From NCBI GenBank assembly GCA_001599975.1, contig BCIO01000002.1:3979883-4043882 (forward strand): DNA of 64,000 bases, read 5' to 3'. Shown here one piece after another: positions 26,272 to 38,289 of this stretch. The notes beneath the pieces are model-generated. The model was not told the DNA's origin. It ran no database searches and worked only from the letters and a program-made list of their open reading frames with translations. Each line of letters starts with the position of its first letter. Position 1 is the first letter of the stretch. The DNA is from Cystobasidiopsis lactophilus (Eukaryota > Basidiomycota > Agaricostilbomycetes > Agaricostilbales > Chionosphaeraceae). Both the position numbers and the translations under genes were made by a program.

Positions 26272-28609
26272 ATGCCTCAAGGTCACATCGCCTTGCCAAT
26301 CGACTCGGAGCTGGACGAGAAGCGGCCCTTCGTTGACGAAGAAAACCCGTTCGTCTCTCGGCCAACCAGCCGGCCGCAATCCCAGCTGCGGCGCCGCCTC
26401 ATCCTCGCCGGCGTCATCTTCGCCCTCGTCGGCGGCATCGCCTTGATCCCAGTCGCCTCTTCCCCCGACACCGTCATCCCGGATGCCATCTCGGACGCTT
26501 GGACGCTGGGACGTCAAAAAGTGTCCGACCTCTACACCTCTTGGACGTCGGCCGACGACGACGACATCTCTTCCAACGCGCCCGAAGTCACCCTTGACGA
26601 TGACCCGAACCCGTTGGCGCAGGGCGAGGATCCGAACGAGGTCGAGTTTGCCGAGGAGGATTTCTCGCCTTCCGCACCGGCTGAAGAGTCTTCCGCACCG
26701 GTTGAGATGACGGGCGAAGAGATGGCGGAAGAGATGCAGGAAGAGACGGAGGAGGCACAAGAGGAGCTCGAGGAGTCTGCAGAGGAACCGGAGCCGGTGG
26801 AGCAAGAGTCACCGCTCGACATCCCGGCGCCGCTCAAGAAGCTCCGCATGCCCAAGTACCGACCCAACCGCCCGCGCCGCCCAGCAGCCGAAGTCGACGC
26901 CGAGTTCTGCCCCAACGGCAATTGCAAGTTCCTGCTCGCTGGCCGGCTGTTCGAGCAAGAGAGCAAAGCCGCCATGCACCTCTACGCCCTTGCCGTCCTT
27001 GCACATTCTCTCAACCGCACCCTCGTTCTACCCCATGTCAGCCGCTCCCGGATGTCGGCATGCTACGCCAACCCGTTTGATCTCTACTATGAAAAGGACG
27101 CCCTGAAAGCCATGGGTTTCTCGACCGTCTTGCAGGATGGTATGCCCTTTTCCCTCTTGTTGCCTCTAGGGAACGGTCCAAGTGACATGGAACGACGCAG
27201 ATCTTTTCGAGTGGATCAACATCCGCGACCAGACCCCGACCGGCCAAACTGTCGAGATGATCAAGGACGACGAGGCCTTTGAGCTGACTGCCCACGGCTG
27301 GTACAACATCGACAAAACGGCTCCAGCGAACGCTTTCACCGCCCGCAAGAACACCTTCTGCATTGTGGAGCCATTCTCCTACCTCAACTTCCAAGGCTAC
27401 TCGCCCATCGCTTTCCACGTTTGTGTTCCCTCCACTGCACCTTGATACCTGACTGAGTTTCTGCGATACATAGCCGCCTGCCAACTGGCGCACACACCGG
27501 GACGTCCGCTTGGATTACGGCGCGTTTGTCATGGATTCGCTGCGGTCGCCCAAGGTCTTGGCCGAGTCCGTCCGGGATCCATCCATCACAGAATCTGCAG
27601 ACGTCTTGGTCGCAGTCTACGAAGGCTCCACCGACTACTTCGAGATCGAGACTATGGAGCACGCCAAGTCCCGCTTCGACGCGCCCCAGATGCAGCTCGA
27701 TGCCATCGCGCCTTACTCCCACTTCGACTACTCCAACTCCTGGACACACCTAGCCCAGCACATTTCAGACAACCTCGGTGATTTTATCGCCATCCACTGG
27801 CGCCAAGAAACTGTCGATGACCGCAACATGCCGCCTTGCGCCGATTCTTTGTTGACCATGCTCAGGCAGGTCAACCAACAGTTCCCGGAGCTCAAGACAG
27901 TCTACCTTGCAACAGACTACCCTGTGGAAGTGCTGGAAAGAGGCGTTGAGCTTGACCATGGCCACTCGGACACCTTCCACGTCCACGCCGGCAATCACGC
28001 CGGCATGCGCCGCTTTCTGGATGCTTTCGCGTCGGGCGAGATGGGTGACATGCGTCTGACCTACCTCGAGCGCGAACTCGCCAGTAGCCAGCTCAACTTG
28101 GCTGGGCGGTTCTCCGTTGAGGACATGGACAGCGGCATCGTTGCTATCATCGACAAGCAAGTATCCATGGACGCCGAAGTGTTTGTTGCAGCGTGGGTAT
28201 CATGTCTTGATCCTGTTAAAGTTTTTGTGCTGATAGTGTCTTGCATCTGCAGAACGCCCAAGGTTAGCTTGAGCCGCTTCTTTTTTTCCTCTTCTTATCT
28301 CATATCCTTCGTCATCAGGCCTGCGGACGCGATTCGTCGTTTACTCGTCAGATAAACGACAAGCGAGTGGAGAAGATGAAGAGCCAGCTCGAGTTCTTCC
28401 AAGGCGAGAAAATGCTTTCGCTAGGGACGACATGGAACAGCGTGCGCGTGAGTCGCTTTCCCTTGCTCCTGCATTCAGCTATTGTACTGATGCGTGCGCA
28501 GTACTTCGGCCTCGATGCTCGGCAAACGAATACCGCGCAGGCTTTTGAGTGGGAGAGAGAGCGGACAAAATTCAATTTGCCCAAGAACTTCGCCCTTTCG
28601 CTTTTCTAG
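26272..28609 (+). CDS. Type II membrane protein, O-fucosyltransferase-like
   Basis: A short cytoplasmic N-terminus is followed by one signal-anchor (LILAGVIFALVGGIALIPVA). Next is an acidic Glu/Ala/Pro-rich stem (residues about 75-200), then a lumenal domain. That domain starts CPNGNCKFLLAGRLFEQESK with HLYALAVLAHSLNRTLVLPH, and later has GDFIAIHWRQETVDDRNMPP. These stretches resemble the GDP-fucose protein O-fucosyltransferase fold: an N-terminal Arg/Asn-rich loop and the beta-strand carrying a conserved basic residue. Many Cys and a CGRDSSFTRQIND motif lie in the C-terminal part. Four or five introns are seen (about 27140-27200, 27419-27475, 28190-28320, 28449-28500). Donor sugar and target are unknown. 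It could be another GT-B enzyme, and loss of activity cannot be excluded. Confidence 0.65.
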
Positions 28610-29010
28610 AAGAGGATGAGGTGATCCTTTGTCTACTGCTCATGGGGCGCGTGGGATCTTGGGGGAAGAGGAGGACCGTTGGGAGTGTTCATAGCATCAT
28701 ACGCAACTTGCATCGGGTGCAGACCTTGTTCTGTTCTCATTTTGAGTCTGAGGCTTGGATTCTTAGCTTGAGACCTGGATAATTTGCCTGATCGCCACTT
28801 ACCGCAGGCGGCGCGATGAACTCGCTGCTCGGCTTGCATCTCGACGATTCTGGCTCTGCGCCGCCATCAGACCTCATCTTTTTTCGTTCCGTGACTGGCT
28901 GTCGCTCAATGTTCTGACCTCTTGGCTCCGTGATTGGACCCCCTGGCTCGAGACTGTGAGGCAATCCTTCTGCCCGATGATCTCGAAACATCACTCACTC
29001 AAAGTCTGCA
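28610..29010. other. Intergenic region
   Basis: About 400 nt with no gene seen. The last 75 nt match the region upstream of the second Cys-rich copy near 31010-31065 (shared CTCGAGACTGTG), so the duplication includes 5' flanking DNA. Confidence 0.5.
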
Positions 29011-30556
29011 ATGCCAGACACGCCTTCGGATAGAGAGGCCTTGGCTTTCATTGCTGCCAATCTTGACCTGGGCTTGCAGAAGAGTGTTAAAGTTGCTAAA
29101 GAGACCAATCCGACTTGGACCCTTTCCGTGTCGAGGCTCAAGAGGCTCAAGGCCGAAATGGAAACGAATCTTGCGGCGCCCGAAGATGTCGAGGAAATCG
29201 ACTTGCTCATAGATTGCTTCACATTCACTGGTTCAAAGTCCGACCTTTTTACAATCAAAATCTCGATGGCTTCGCCGTTAAAAGGCGAACTTTGGGAAGA
29301 GTGGACGACGTACGGGCGGAGGCTAAAAGAGGTGGCGGACGGCTTGCTACTTGCTCTAGAGCAAGAGTACTACAACATATCGTTCGTTCCGGTGCCTCCG
29401 ACCGTGGAGGAGTTGTTCCTAGGGCTTGACCCTTATCCTCATTGCGTCAAGTGTGGTGAATGGGCAACGCGGTTTCTTTGGCGTGTGCGGACAACGAAGG
29501 AGTGGGCCGTTTCCCGGTCGGATTTCGAGCTCCGCGCCCTGGGAGTGCACCTGCATGCGCTGTGCAACTCCAAACTTTGCCAGCAAAAAGTGCTCTCCTC
29601 CAATCGAAACCATCTGCCATTGTGGGCCTCTTATCTTGGTATCAGAACGACAACCTTATCTTTCTGTCTAGCTTTGGCCCACTCTGTCTGACGGAATAGG
29701 ATATTGAAGAGCGGCCGGATGTCCTGAAAGATCGGTCCTGGGCAGAGACGCGTCGGCGCCCCGGTAAGTCTCCTACACTTGAGATTCCAAACCACGTCGC
29801 CAAACTCTGGACGGACACAGTTCTTTTTGAATATCCCGTCTTACTCAAGGCCTTGGCGGAAAAGGATCGAGTTCGAGACCCACCGTTTTCCGTGCTTCGA
29901 GACCTGCTCACTGCGCATCCCAGATGGCGAATCGAAATTGGCGAGATACGTGCCATCCAAGAGCAAGTCGTGGAATGCGACGAGCTTATCCGCAACAATA
30001 GAATGCCTGAATGGCTTCTCCAACAGGCCGCGGAAGCTGAGGTGCGCCATATGTCATTTAGCAATGATGTCTTACTCAACCTCTACTACAGGCATGGTTT
30101 GCGTCCTGGTGGAAGGCAGGGGTTAAAGAAACGATCAGCCTTCGCATAGAGCTCAGCGATTCGACGCCATCAACCTCATCTCGACCGCACCTTTTCGCAA
30201 CCGGCTATCATCTGAGGTCCTTGCAGCCTCTTTTGCCCAAGCGCGGACATTTCACGCCGCTCGACTTCTCGCAAGCCATGAAGACATCACTCGGATTCGA
30301 GAAGAATATCCAGCGTGTGCCCCTGAAGCACAAGAACGGGTCAACCTACCCGATCCTGTACCCGGCTCTTCGTGAGCGCATCTTGAATCCGCGCGGAAGA
30401 GGGAGAGGTGCCATCCAATGCTGCGGATGTCAAGAGGCAGCTGTTTGCGTCGCGTGGATTTTTGTGCTCGATGTGGGCTCCACGCTGCGCGACTCCGTAC
30501 CTGGGCAGCCTGGAGCTCCTGGGCGCTCTTACTTGGTAGAGGCAACAGCATTCTAG
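29011..30556 (+). CDS. Cys-rich zinc-binding-like protein, copy A of a tandem pair
   Basis: Not recognised as a known family. The N-terminus (LGLQKSVKVAKETNPTWTLS then VSRLKRLK) looks like a small helical module resembling N-terminal segments of some fungal MYND-type proteins. Cys pairs follow: CVKCGEWATRF with HALCNSKLCQQK, and later CCGCQEAAVCVAW, patterns that suit zinc sites. The central part is helical (LRDLLTAHPRWRIEIGEIRA). Introns fit at about 29582-29700, 29765-29820 and 30042-30091. The frame stops at 30554-30556 (TAG). Reading on gives LCNTCKRPVMFEVKSRVFRR to 30661, matching the C-terminus of copy B, so this copy may be truncated or have an extra intron there. Function unknown; a transcription or chromatin role is only a guess. 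Confidence 0.5.
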
Positions 30557-31053
30557 CTTTGCAACACGTGCAAGAGGCCGGTCATGTTCGAGGTCAAGAG
30601 CAGAGTGTTTCGGCGGAGGAAAACAGACCTCGCTGCCAATTGTGTCGCCTGCTGGGTGTAAGATCCCATCTGCGCTTGTTGATTCAAAGATTCTGATACC
30701 CTCTCTCAGCCTGGATGACGATGAGATAAAGCAGAGGACATCCGCCTGAGGCATACGAGAGTGCGGTGGCGTTCTGAGGTCTCCGCTTCGCTACTTATTG
30801 TACAATATCAAATTGCACGAGGCCTCTGTTGCGGGGCGTGTGCACGCCACCGACCGCAGGCAGCGCACCGGGACCCAGCTCCTGCCAGCTCAACTCCAGC
30901 CCACAGCCTTGCTCTCCGCCGCCGCCAACTTAACTTCGTCCTTAATGCCACCTGTCGCTTGCGGGCATACTATGTCATTTTGAGCATTGCTATCTGCCAG
31001 CCATGTCTCGAGACTGTGGGCGGACCTACTCGCCCGGCTTCAAAACTTCATTA
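30557..31053. other. Region between the tandem Cys-rich copies
   Basis: The first 105 nt code, in frame past the copy A stop, for a segment similar to the C-terminal zinc motif of copy B. The remainder shows no gene. The right end is homologous to the 5' flank of copy A. Confidence 0.5.
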
Positions 31054-32752
31054 AGGCAGCCTTTGCAAAAGATTTGCCCTCTGACGAGGAGATTCTCGCT
31101 TTCATTGCTGCCAATCCAGAGCTAGGCTTGCAGAAGAGCGTCAAGATTGCCAAGGACACCAACCCGACCCGGTCCCTTTCCGTTTCGAGGCTTAAAAAGC
31201 TCAAGGCCGGGCCGCAGGACGATTCGCCAGATCTGAAGGTCTTGCGCATGCTCGTGGAGTGCTACTCCTTCTCGTCGATTTCGAGTCAGCATCGTTACGT
31301 GTTCGACAACTCGGCAGGGCAGACTTTTACGCCGCCGCTCAAAGCCGATATTTGGGAAGAGTGGTCGACCTCTGGCCGGAGGTTGAAGGACATGGCCAAC
31401 AGTCTCCAACAAACTCTGCAGCACGACTTTTGCGATACTGTGGCAAACCGTGGGCTTGTGGAGGCATCGATAGAGGAGAGCATCCTGGCCACCGCACCGT
31501 TCAACCCTCGCTGCGTCAAGTGTGGTCAATTGGCGACGCGATTTCTTTAGCGCATACGGCCAGCAAAGGAAATGTCTCGTTATAAACCTGACAAACGGTT
31601 TCCTACTTTTGGCGCTCACCTCCAGTCGGTGTGCAGCGCCAACCTCTGTGCTCAAAAAATGCTCGCAGCCAACCGGAACCATCTACCATTGTGAGGCTCC
31701 CCTCTAAATTAAAGTGCTTGACTGATCGTTTTCTGCGAAGTTTTGGTCCGCTCTGCTTGCTTCAGCAAGACCTTGATTTCCGCGCACGCCAACCGGAGGG
31801 GAAATACAAATCTATATGTCTTGGACAATTGCTCGCGGGCAAATTTGTAAGCCTTATAGATCTTTGGAGTCTGTCTTCTCTTCACTGAGTCTGTCAACTC
31901 TTCAATTTGTGACCGATAGTCCTTCCAGCGTGGTCTGCCGTAATCCAATTCTTGAAGGAGAAAACCCGACTGCTAGACCCGCCGCTCCAGGTTTTGTTGG
32001 AGCTGCGTGCCGAACACCCCACGTGGAATTGCCAACTAGGTCAGATCCGCGAGATCCAAGATCAAGTCGCTAGCGGCATTGGGCGCTCTCCAGAGCTTCT
32101 ACATCGAGCGGCCGAGTTTGAAGTCAGTGGGATGTTTTGGATTTGTTTTTGTCTAAGTGTGGATCTTAACAGACTTGGCAATCAACATGGAAGGCGCAGC
32201 CCAGCCCCGAAGTTATCGACGTCCGGATCGAAATCATGTGCCCTTCCGGTCACCCTTTGCGCAAAAAAAAAGGGACCTATCGAGTTCATCTTCGTCGACG
32301 AATTGGTGTTGAAGTTGATGCAACCTCTCCTACCCAAGCGAGGTGACCTCACGCCGCTGGATTGTTCGCGCGCCATGGCCCTCGCATTTGGTTTGGAAAA
32401 GATGTTTCCGCATGTGCTGCTGAGGCAAGACAGCGCACAACCAGCGACCGCTATCTCGCAGCCAACTCTTCGAGAACGTGTCCTACAGCAGCGGGGCCGA
32501 GCTGAACCGTCACTCCCTTGCTACCGCTGTCAGAAGGAGGCTTGCCGGCTCGCCTGGTATATGCGCGTGCTTTTGACCCCTTATGAACGCAAAGTCGAGG
32601 AAGAAGAGCTGCGATATCGCGTTGAGGCGACCGCGTATCCTCTTTGCTCCAATGACGCGTGCAAGAAACAGGCCTTGTACGAAGTGAAGGGCAGAGTTTT
32701 CCGGCAGAGGAAAGCCGACTGGGCAACCAAGTGTGTCTCCTGCTGGCTGTAA
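31054..32752 (+). pseudogene. Decayed tandem copy B of the Cys-rich gene
   Basis: The same domains occur in the same order as in copy A. These are DEEILAFIAANPELGLQKSV, CVKCGQLATRF, CSANLCAQK, the central helices (LLELRAEHPTWNCQLGQIRE), PLLPKRGDLTPLD, CYRCQKEACRLAWY and a C-terminal CSNDACKKQALYEVKGRVFR. Against copy A it lacks an aligned ATG. It reads TAG at about 31548 and TGA at about 31691, where copy A has TGG (Trp). The frame also changes around an A9 run near 32270. Two Trp codons lost by G-to-A change could be chance or repeat-induced mutation. Unlike copy A, it keeps the uninterrupted C-terminal zinc motif. Unusual splicing could rescue parts of it; pseudogene is the simpler reading. 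Confidence 0.6.
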
Positions 32753-32814
32753 GCTCCTTTCTCGCTCGTCGAGAAACGAATTTGAAATTTTTCATCAGAT
32801 GGGACGAGGACAAA

Positions 32815-32925
32815 GGTCAAGTCTGAGGGATTGCGTGGCGGGCGATCAAGTGAAGGGTATAGCCTTGCGCTGCAGGAAGGCGGACCTGGCTGACAACTAT
32901 GTCACATGCTGGTTGTGGGTACCGG
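32815..32925 (+). pseudogene. Short third scrap of the Cys-rich gene family
   Basis: Translation gives VKGIALRCRKADLADNYVTC WL, clearly like the last 20 residues of copies A and B (RVFRQRKADWATKCVSCWL). Only the 3' end is present, right after copy B, suggesting a further tandem copy that was deleted or unequal exchange. Confidence 0.5.
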
Positions 32926-33309
32926 TTCTCACTCACATGGAGCTAGGGAACTGACTTGATGGCCAGGATGGACGAGCCGCCTCCTCGTGCCTGACATTCC
33001 GTCGGCGGTGGCGTTTAACGTTGTGTGCTAGGAAGCCTGGCCTTCTTGATGCGCTGCTTGTAAGACCGATTACTTGTTTCAATGACAGCATGCCTGATCT
33101 TGCGCCTTAGATGTGTACAGAGATTTTGTATGTAAAGGGGGCCGAGGACCAAGCGAGCGAGACGTTTCCCATCGACCAGCTGTATGCCTTGCAATACCGC
33201 TATAGAAACCTGCAGTAGTAGATGGGATGCCATGCATTGTACAATGTTCGAACGAGGAACATAAAACCTAAGAAGCAGAGCCGCTCTCCCAATGATAAAA
33301 ATCGTTCCG
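32926..33309. other. Intergenic region
   Basis: About 380 nt between the Cys-rich repeats and the 3' end of ESF2. No gene was seen. Confidence 0.5.
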
Positions 33310-34318
33310 CTACCCGAACAAGTTGTCCAGCACGCCCTGGAGTGCCTCTGAGCCTTTGGCCTTCTCTGACACTTTGACCGTCTTGCGCTGCTGGAACGGC
33401 CTGAGCTTCTTCTTTGGTTTTTCCCCTTGGTCCTCCTCTTTCCTCTCCCCAGCCCCCTTCTCCCCCTCCTGATCGTCGCCCAGTGACCCAGCTTTGGCCT
33501 TCTGCTTCTTCTCCTTGATCTTCCTCTGCACCCTCGCCTTCTCGACCTGGTTGAGGTAGTTGGACTGGATCTTCTTGCTCTGGGAGATCTCGTTGCGCAA
33601 CAAGGCGGCCTCGGCGGCGTGCTGCTGGGCGATGGAAGCGGACAGCATCGACCACTTGAACTTGGGGAGGTACTTGAGGGTCCAGATGTCGGCGTAGAAG
33701 CGGGAGGAACTCTTGCCGCCTGTTCGCCACTCGATTGCTCGAAAAACAAACCTCAGGTTTGGGGGAACGAAAGACGAACCTATAGGCTTGGCGTTGAGCA
33801 ACTCTGCGGTCTCTCTGGCCACTCTCTTGTCCAGGAACTCGATCCAGCCCTCGGCGAACCGAAAGCTCTGGTGGTTCTTGGTCTTGTTCTTCTTTTGCTT
33901 TCGGGTGTCTGTTCATCCGCCGGGCATTGCTCAGCCGTGGAAGATTGGCTATTGGAAGGAGACGAACCACGAGGGTCTTGAGCCAAGTAGACGCGGCCGG
34001 TCTCGCCGTATTGGGACATCAAGTGCTTGACTTTGGAGGGGCCCATGCCTGGCGGGATTCTTGAGATGTAGACCACCCTGCTCGCACTCCTGGCTTCAGT
34101 TCCTGCTTCGAAAATAGCTTGAAAAGCAAAGGCACTGACCCAGACTTGTCGACTTTGCTGTTGAAAGCAGCGAGCGAGTCGAGGTCGATGACTTTTTCGT
34201 GCGGCTCCTCGTCCTCCGCCTCGACCTCGTCTTCTGGCTCCAGCGCGGAAGTGGAGGCGACTGGAGCATCTTCGCCCTCGAGAATAGCTTCGTACAAGTC
34301 CTCAGCGGGGCGCTTCAT
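33310..34318 (-). CDS. ESF2: ESF2/ABT1 family rRNA-processing RNA-binding protein
   Basis: Esf2 acts in the small-subunit processome in the nucleolus, stimulating Dbp8 during 18S rRNA maturation. Four exons join in phase. MKRPAEDLYEAILEGEDAP starts an acidic N-terminus. The atypical RRM begins VVYISRIPPGMGPSKVKHLM then YGETGRVYLAQDP, followed by a basic insert (KQKKNKTKNHQSFRF), AEGWIEFLDKRVARETAELL, SSRFYADIWTLKYLPKFKWS, and a long basic coiled-coil tail ending LQGVLDNLFG. All are family hallmarks. The start codon lies 69 nt from that of RAT1 on the other strand. Confidence 0.93.
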
Positions 34319-34387
34319 GACTTTTGAGTTCGACGTCGCAGCGAAAAACAGGGTCTTTCGCTCTCGTCCAGTTGCCCGGTCGCAGTC
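34319..34387. promoter_or_regulatory. 69-nt divergent promoter of ESF2 and RAT1
   Basis: Only 69 nt separate the two start codons, so 5' UTRs and promoters must overlap or run into the coding exons. No TATA box is visible. Both genes act in rRNA maturation, which fits shared control. Confidence 0.6.
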
Positions 34388-37300
34388 ATGGGTGTTCCAG
34401 GTGTGTTGTCCTGCCTCTATATATACACTCTACAGTATGCTGAGGTACGTCGACGCCAGCACTGTTCCGGTGGTTGTCGCGCAAGTATCCCAAGATCGTG
34501 ACTTCCGTCCAAGAAGATGGGGAGCAAGACCTGGCCGCCGCTAACCCGAATGGCGACGCCGACTGCTTGTACTTGGACATGAATGGCAGTGCGTGTGCCC
34601 TTAACCCTAGCCCCGTAGCCTGGAGCTCAGTCGGATCGAGCGCGCTCAGTTGTTCACCCTTGCACGCACCCCGAAGGTAAAAAAGCACCGGAGACGGAGG
34701 AGGAGATGATGGTCGAGGTCTTCAAGTACACCGAGCGGGTCGTCAACATGGTCAAGCCTCGCAAGCTGTTGTTCATGGCCGTCGGTGCGTTGTCGTCCAT
34801 CAAATTTCAATCTCCGCCACCGAGGGTGATGCTGAGAGTCGATATGCACAGACGGGGTGGCGCCGAGAGCTAAGATGAACCAGCAGCGTAGCAGGCGTTT
34901 CAGGGCAGCCCAGGAAGCGCGGACTAAGGAGGAAGAACGATTGGAGGCCATTGCCGAGTGGGAATGTGCGTTGGGCCTTTCCACTTTAAGCTGTTCACTC
35001 AGCTCATGAGGCCGGCTGTTCTGCACAGCCCGAGGGAGACCTATGTCAGATGCGTTCAAGACGGAGAAGGCGTGGGACAGCAATGCCATTACTCCAGGTG
35101 CGTCACCGACCTACCTTTGAGGCCACTCGCTGTGGACTCATCGCCATGGGTCGTTTTCGGCACAGGCACGCCGTTCATGGACTTGCTGGCTACTTCATTA
35201 CGCTACTGGGTGGCCAAGAAGATGAACGAGTGCCCAGGCTGGGACAAGGTGCGTTTCGATACCTTGTTTGAGGATGTGCCAATGTGCTCAGTCTTGGTCT
35301 ATGGAACGCACAGCTACAAGTCATTATCTCAGACGCCTCCGTGCCGGGCGAGGGCGAGCACAAGATTATGGACTACATTCGCCGCCAGCGCTCCCACAAA
35401 GAGCATGACCCCAACACGCGCCATGTCATTTACGGCCTCGATGCCGACCTCATCATGCTCGCCTTGGCAACGCATGAACCTCATTTCCGGGTCTTGCGAG
35501 AGGACGTCTTCTTCCAAGGCAACCGGCCGCGGGGGTGCCACAATTGCGGCCAGCCCGGCCACCATTCTTCCATGTGCACCAACCCGCCCAAGAACAAGGC
35601 CGACGAGGAAGCCAAGAAGGCGAACGAGGTCAAGCCCTTCATCTTCCTCGATGTCGGCGTCCTCAGGGAGTACCTCGACATTGAGCTCAAAGTGCCGAAC
35701 ACGCCCTTTCAATTCGACGTCGAGCGCGCCATGGACGACTGGGTCTTCTTGATCTTCTTCGTCGGCAACGACTTCTTACCCCATTTGCCCTCGTTGGAGA
35801 TCCGGGAGGGAGCCATCGACACCTTGCTCAAGATTTGGCGCAACTCGCTGCCGTTGATGGGCGCCTACGTGACCAACCACGGCACCGTCAACCTGGCCAG
35901 CTTGCAGTTCATCCTCGACGGCCTGGCCTCGCAAGAGTTTGAGATCTTCCAAAAGCGCCGGGAAGCCGAGGAGCGGTCGGAGCACTCTGAGAAGCGGCGG
36001 CGGCTGGAGATGGAGGAGCGCAACCGAGACACTGGCAACCGAGAGACGGCCAGCAACTTTGTCGCGGTCAGAGCGGTCCTGCCCACCAGGCCGGAGCAGG
36101 CGGTCATCAAGCAGGGTGAGGCTTTGAAAACTCGATCCGCTAACCTCTCCGCCGCCGAGCGGCTCAAGGCCGAACTCATGCAAGACCTCCTCGACCCCAC
36201 TCCCTCTGAAGACACCTTTGCGGTTGCAACGACGGAGACTAACGATGTTTCTAATGCGGATTCAACAGGTCCGGTCGTTTCGCCGACGACAATGACCGGA
36301 TCGCCAGCAGTCGCCCAGGAGCTCGATGTGGGCTCGACCACGGCTGCTACCGGTGTGGCCGAAGAAGATGAAAATGCGATCCCTGGATTTGGCCAACTAC
36401 CGCCCCCGACTTCGCCGAGGGGCACAAAGCGGAAAGCGGACGAGGCTGACATCCCCGATGGGCCGTCGGCTGCCGAGCCCGCGGCTGAGGTGGTCGAGCA
36501 AGAAGCTTTGGTCCCTGGCGAAGATGTGGATGAAGAGGAGGACGAAAATGATGTGGAAGAGGGCAACTCCATCTTGGCTTCCATCCCCGTGGCCGCCGTC
36601 GTGGAGCCGCACAAGCCGGCGCCGATCAAGGTCACGGGCAACATGGCCGAGCAAGAGGACACCGTCAAGCTGTGGGAGCCCGGTTACCAGGAGAGGTACT
36701 ACCGCCAGAAGTTTGGCGTTGAGCTTGGCGATGCAGAGTTCAGAAGAAGCCTGGTCAAGTCCTATGTGGAGGGCTTGTGCTGGGTCTTGGCCTACTATTA
36801 TCAAGGTTGCCCATCGGTGAGTCTTGCCTTACACTCTATCTCGTGTGAGAGTTGTTCTAAGCGTTGCCACAGTGGAACTGGTACTATCCCCAGCACTTTG
36901 CGCCCTTCGCCGCCGACTTCACCGACTTGGCCTCGCTCGACATCAAGTTCGAGCTGGGCACGCCTTTCAGGCCGTTCGACCAGCTCATGGCCGTCTTCCC
37001 GCCCGACTCCCGCAAGCACATCCCCGAGCCCTTCCACAAGCTCATGATGGACGACGACTCGCCCATCTCTGACTTCTACCCCTCGTGCGTGGTCTTTTTT
37101 TCCTTATATCTATGGTATTGATGACAGGGACCGTGAGACAGTGACTTTGCGATCGACATGAACGGCAAAAAGATGATCTGGCAGGGCGTCGCCCTCTTGC
37201 CTTTTATCGACCAGGCCCGCTTGTTGGGCGAGCTCGACCCTTTGCAAGAGCTGCTCAGCGACGATGAGAAGCGCCGCAACGCTCGCGGCCAGGACAATAT

Positions 37301-38289
37301 CTACGTCCACGAGGAGCACCCGCTCTACCCCCAGATCGTGGCGCTTTATGCCAAAAGAGGACAGGAAGTCACTGTGAGCGCTTGCCAACCTCAAATCAGT
37401 CTCCTCTGCATTGGTTCTGATTGGGCTGGGTTGTGTTCCACAGCCGGTGACGATCGACTACCGCCGCAGCTCTCGCCTGCTCGGCGCGCTCCTGCCCGAC
37501 CCAGAATGCGTGCCCGGATCGACCTATTTCTCGCCGTTGTCGGTCGAAGGCCAGCCGGACATTGACAACGACCGGTCCTTGACCGCTTTCTACCTCATGC
37601 CCTCGCAGGCCGTCCCGCACCGCAGCGTGCTCTTACCTGGCGCCCAGCCCGTGTTTGGCAGCTTGACGAACCACGACGTGGACCTGGTGCGCCGCGGCGG
37701 GGTGCCCGATCGGCGGCCGCAAGGCGATGGCTTCCACGCCACCCGAAGGGACATTGACGGCGTGGGCGTCAAAAGGGCGCAGGACAACCGGTTCGGCAAC
37801 GGTGGCCGACCAAGCTCGCCATACCAACCCCAACCACACCAGCAGCAACAGCGACAGCCTAGCTATAGCAACGGGGCCTACAACGGCGCCTACAGCGGCC
37901 AAGCTTCGTCTTACAACCCGCAAGCGCCGCAGAGCCGGCCTTCGTATGGCTACCAACCGCCGCCGCAGTCTTCCTCCTACAACTCCAATGGCGCGTACGA
38001 TTATCGTTCTCAGCAGCCACCGCAGCAGCCAGCCGCCTACCAAAGTTCTTACAGCCCGGCCGCGCCCTCTTATGTGCCGCCTCAGCCGCAAGCGCCGCAG
38101 TACGGCTACGCAGGATACGGCCAGCCTCAAGCCCCTCCGCCCGTTTACCAAGCTCCAGGGTTGAGCAACCACCAGGCCATCAACCGGAATTTGCCACCTC
38201 ATCTGCAGCACCCCCTCCAGCGCCAACCTCCAGCGGCGGTCCCTCCCCCTCCCTCTTCGAATAACAATGGCTATGTATACCGTCGCTGA
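34388..38289 (+). CDS. RAT1: Nuclear 5'-3' exoribonuclease Rat1/Xrn2
   Basis: Rat1 degrades 5'-monophosphate RNA in the nucleus, trims 5.8S/25S rRNA and snoRNAs, and drives torpedo termination. [20 protein letters not shown] starts the nuclease domain. [58 protein letters not shown] and [20 protein letters not shown] supply the acidic metal-binding residues. A zinc knuckle ([14 protein letters not shown]) marks Rat1/Xrn2 rather than cytoplasmic Xrn1. An acidic linker follows, then the second conserved region ([30 protein letters not shown]). The tail is Pro/Gln/Tyr/Asn-rich ([18 protein letters not shown]). At least ten short introns crowd the first kilobase. Pieces of this gene recur at 54.3 and 55.7 kb. 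Confidence 0.95.
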
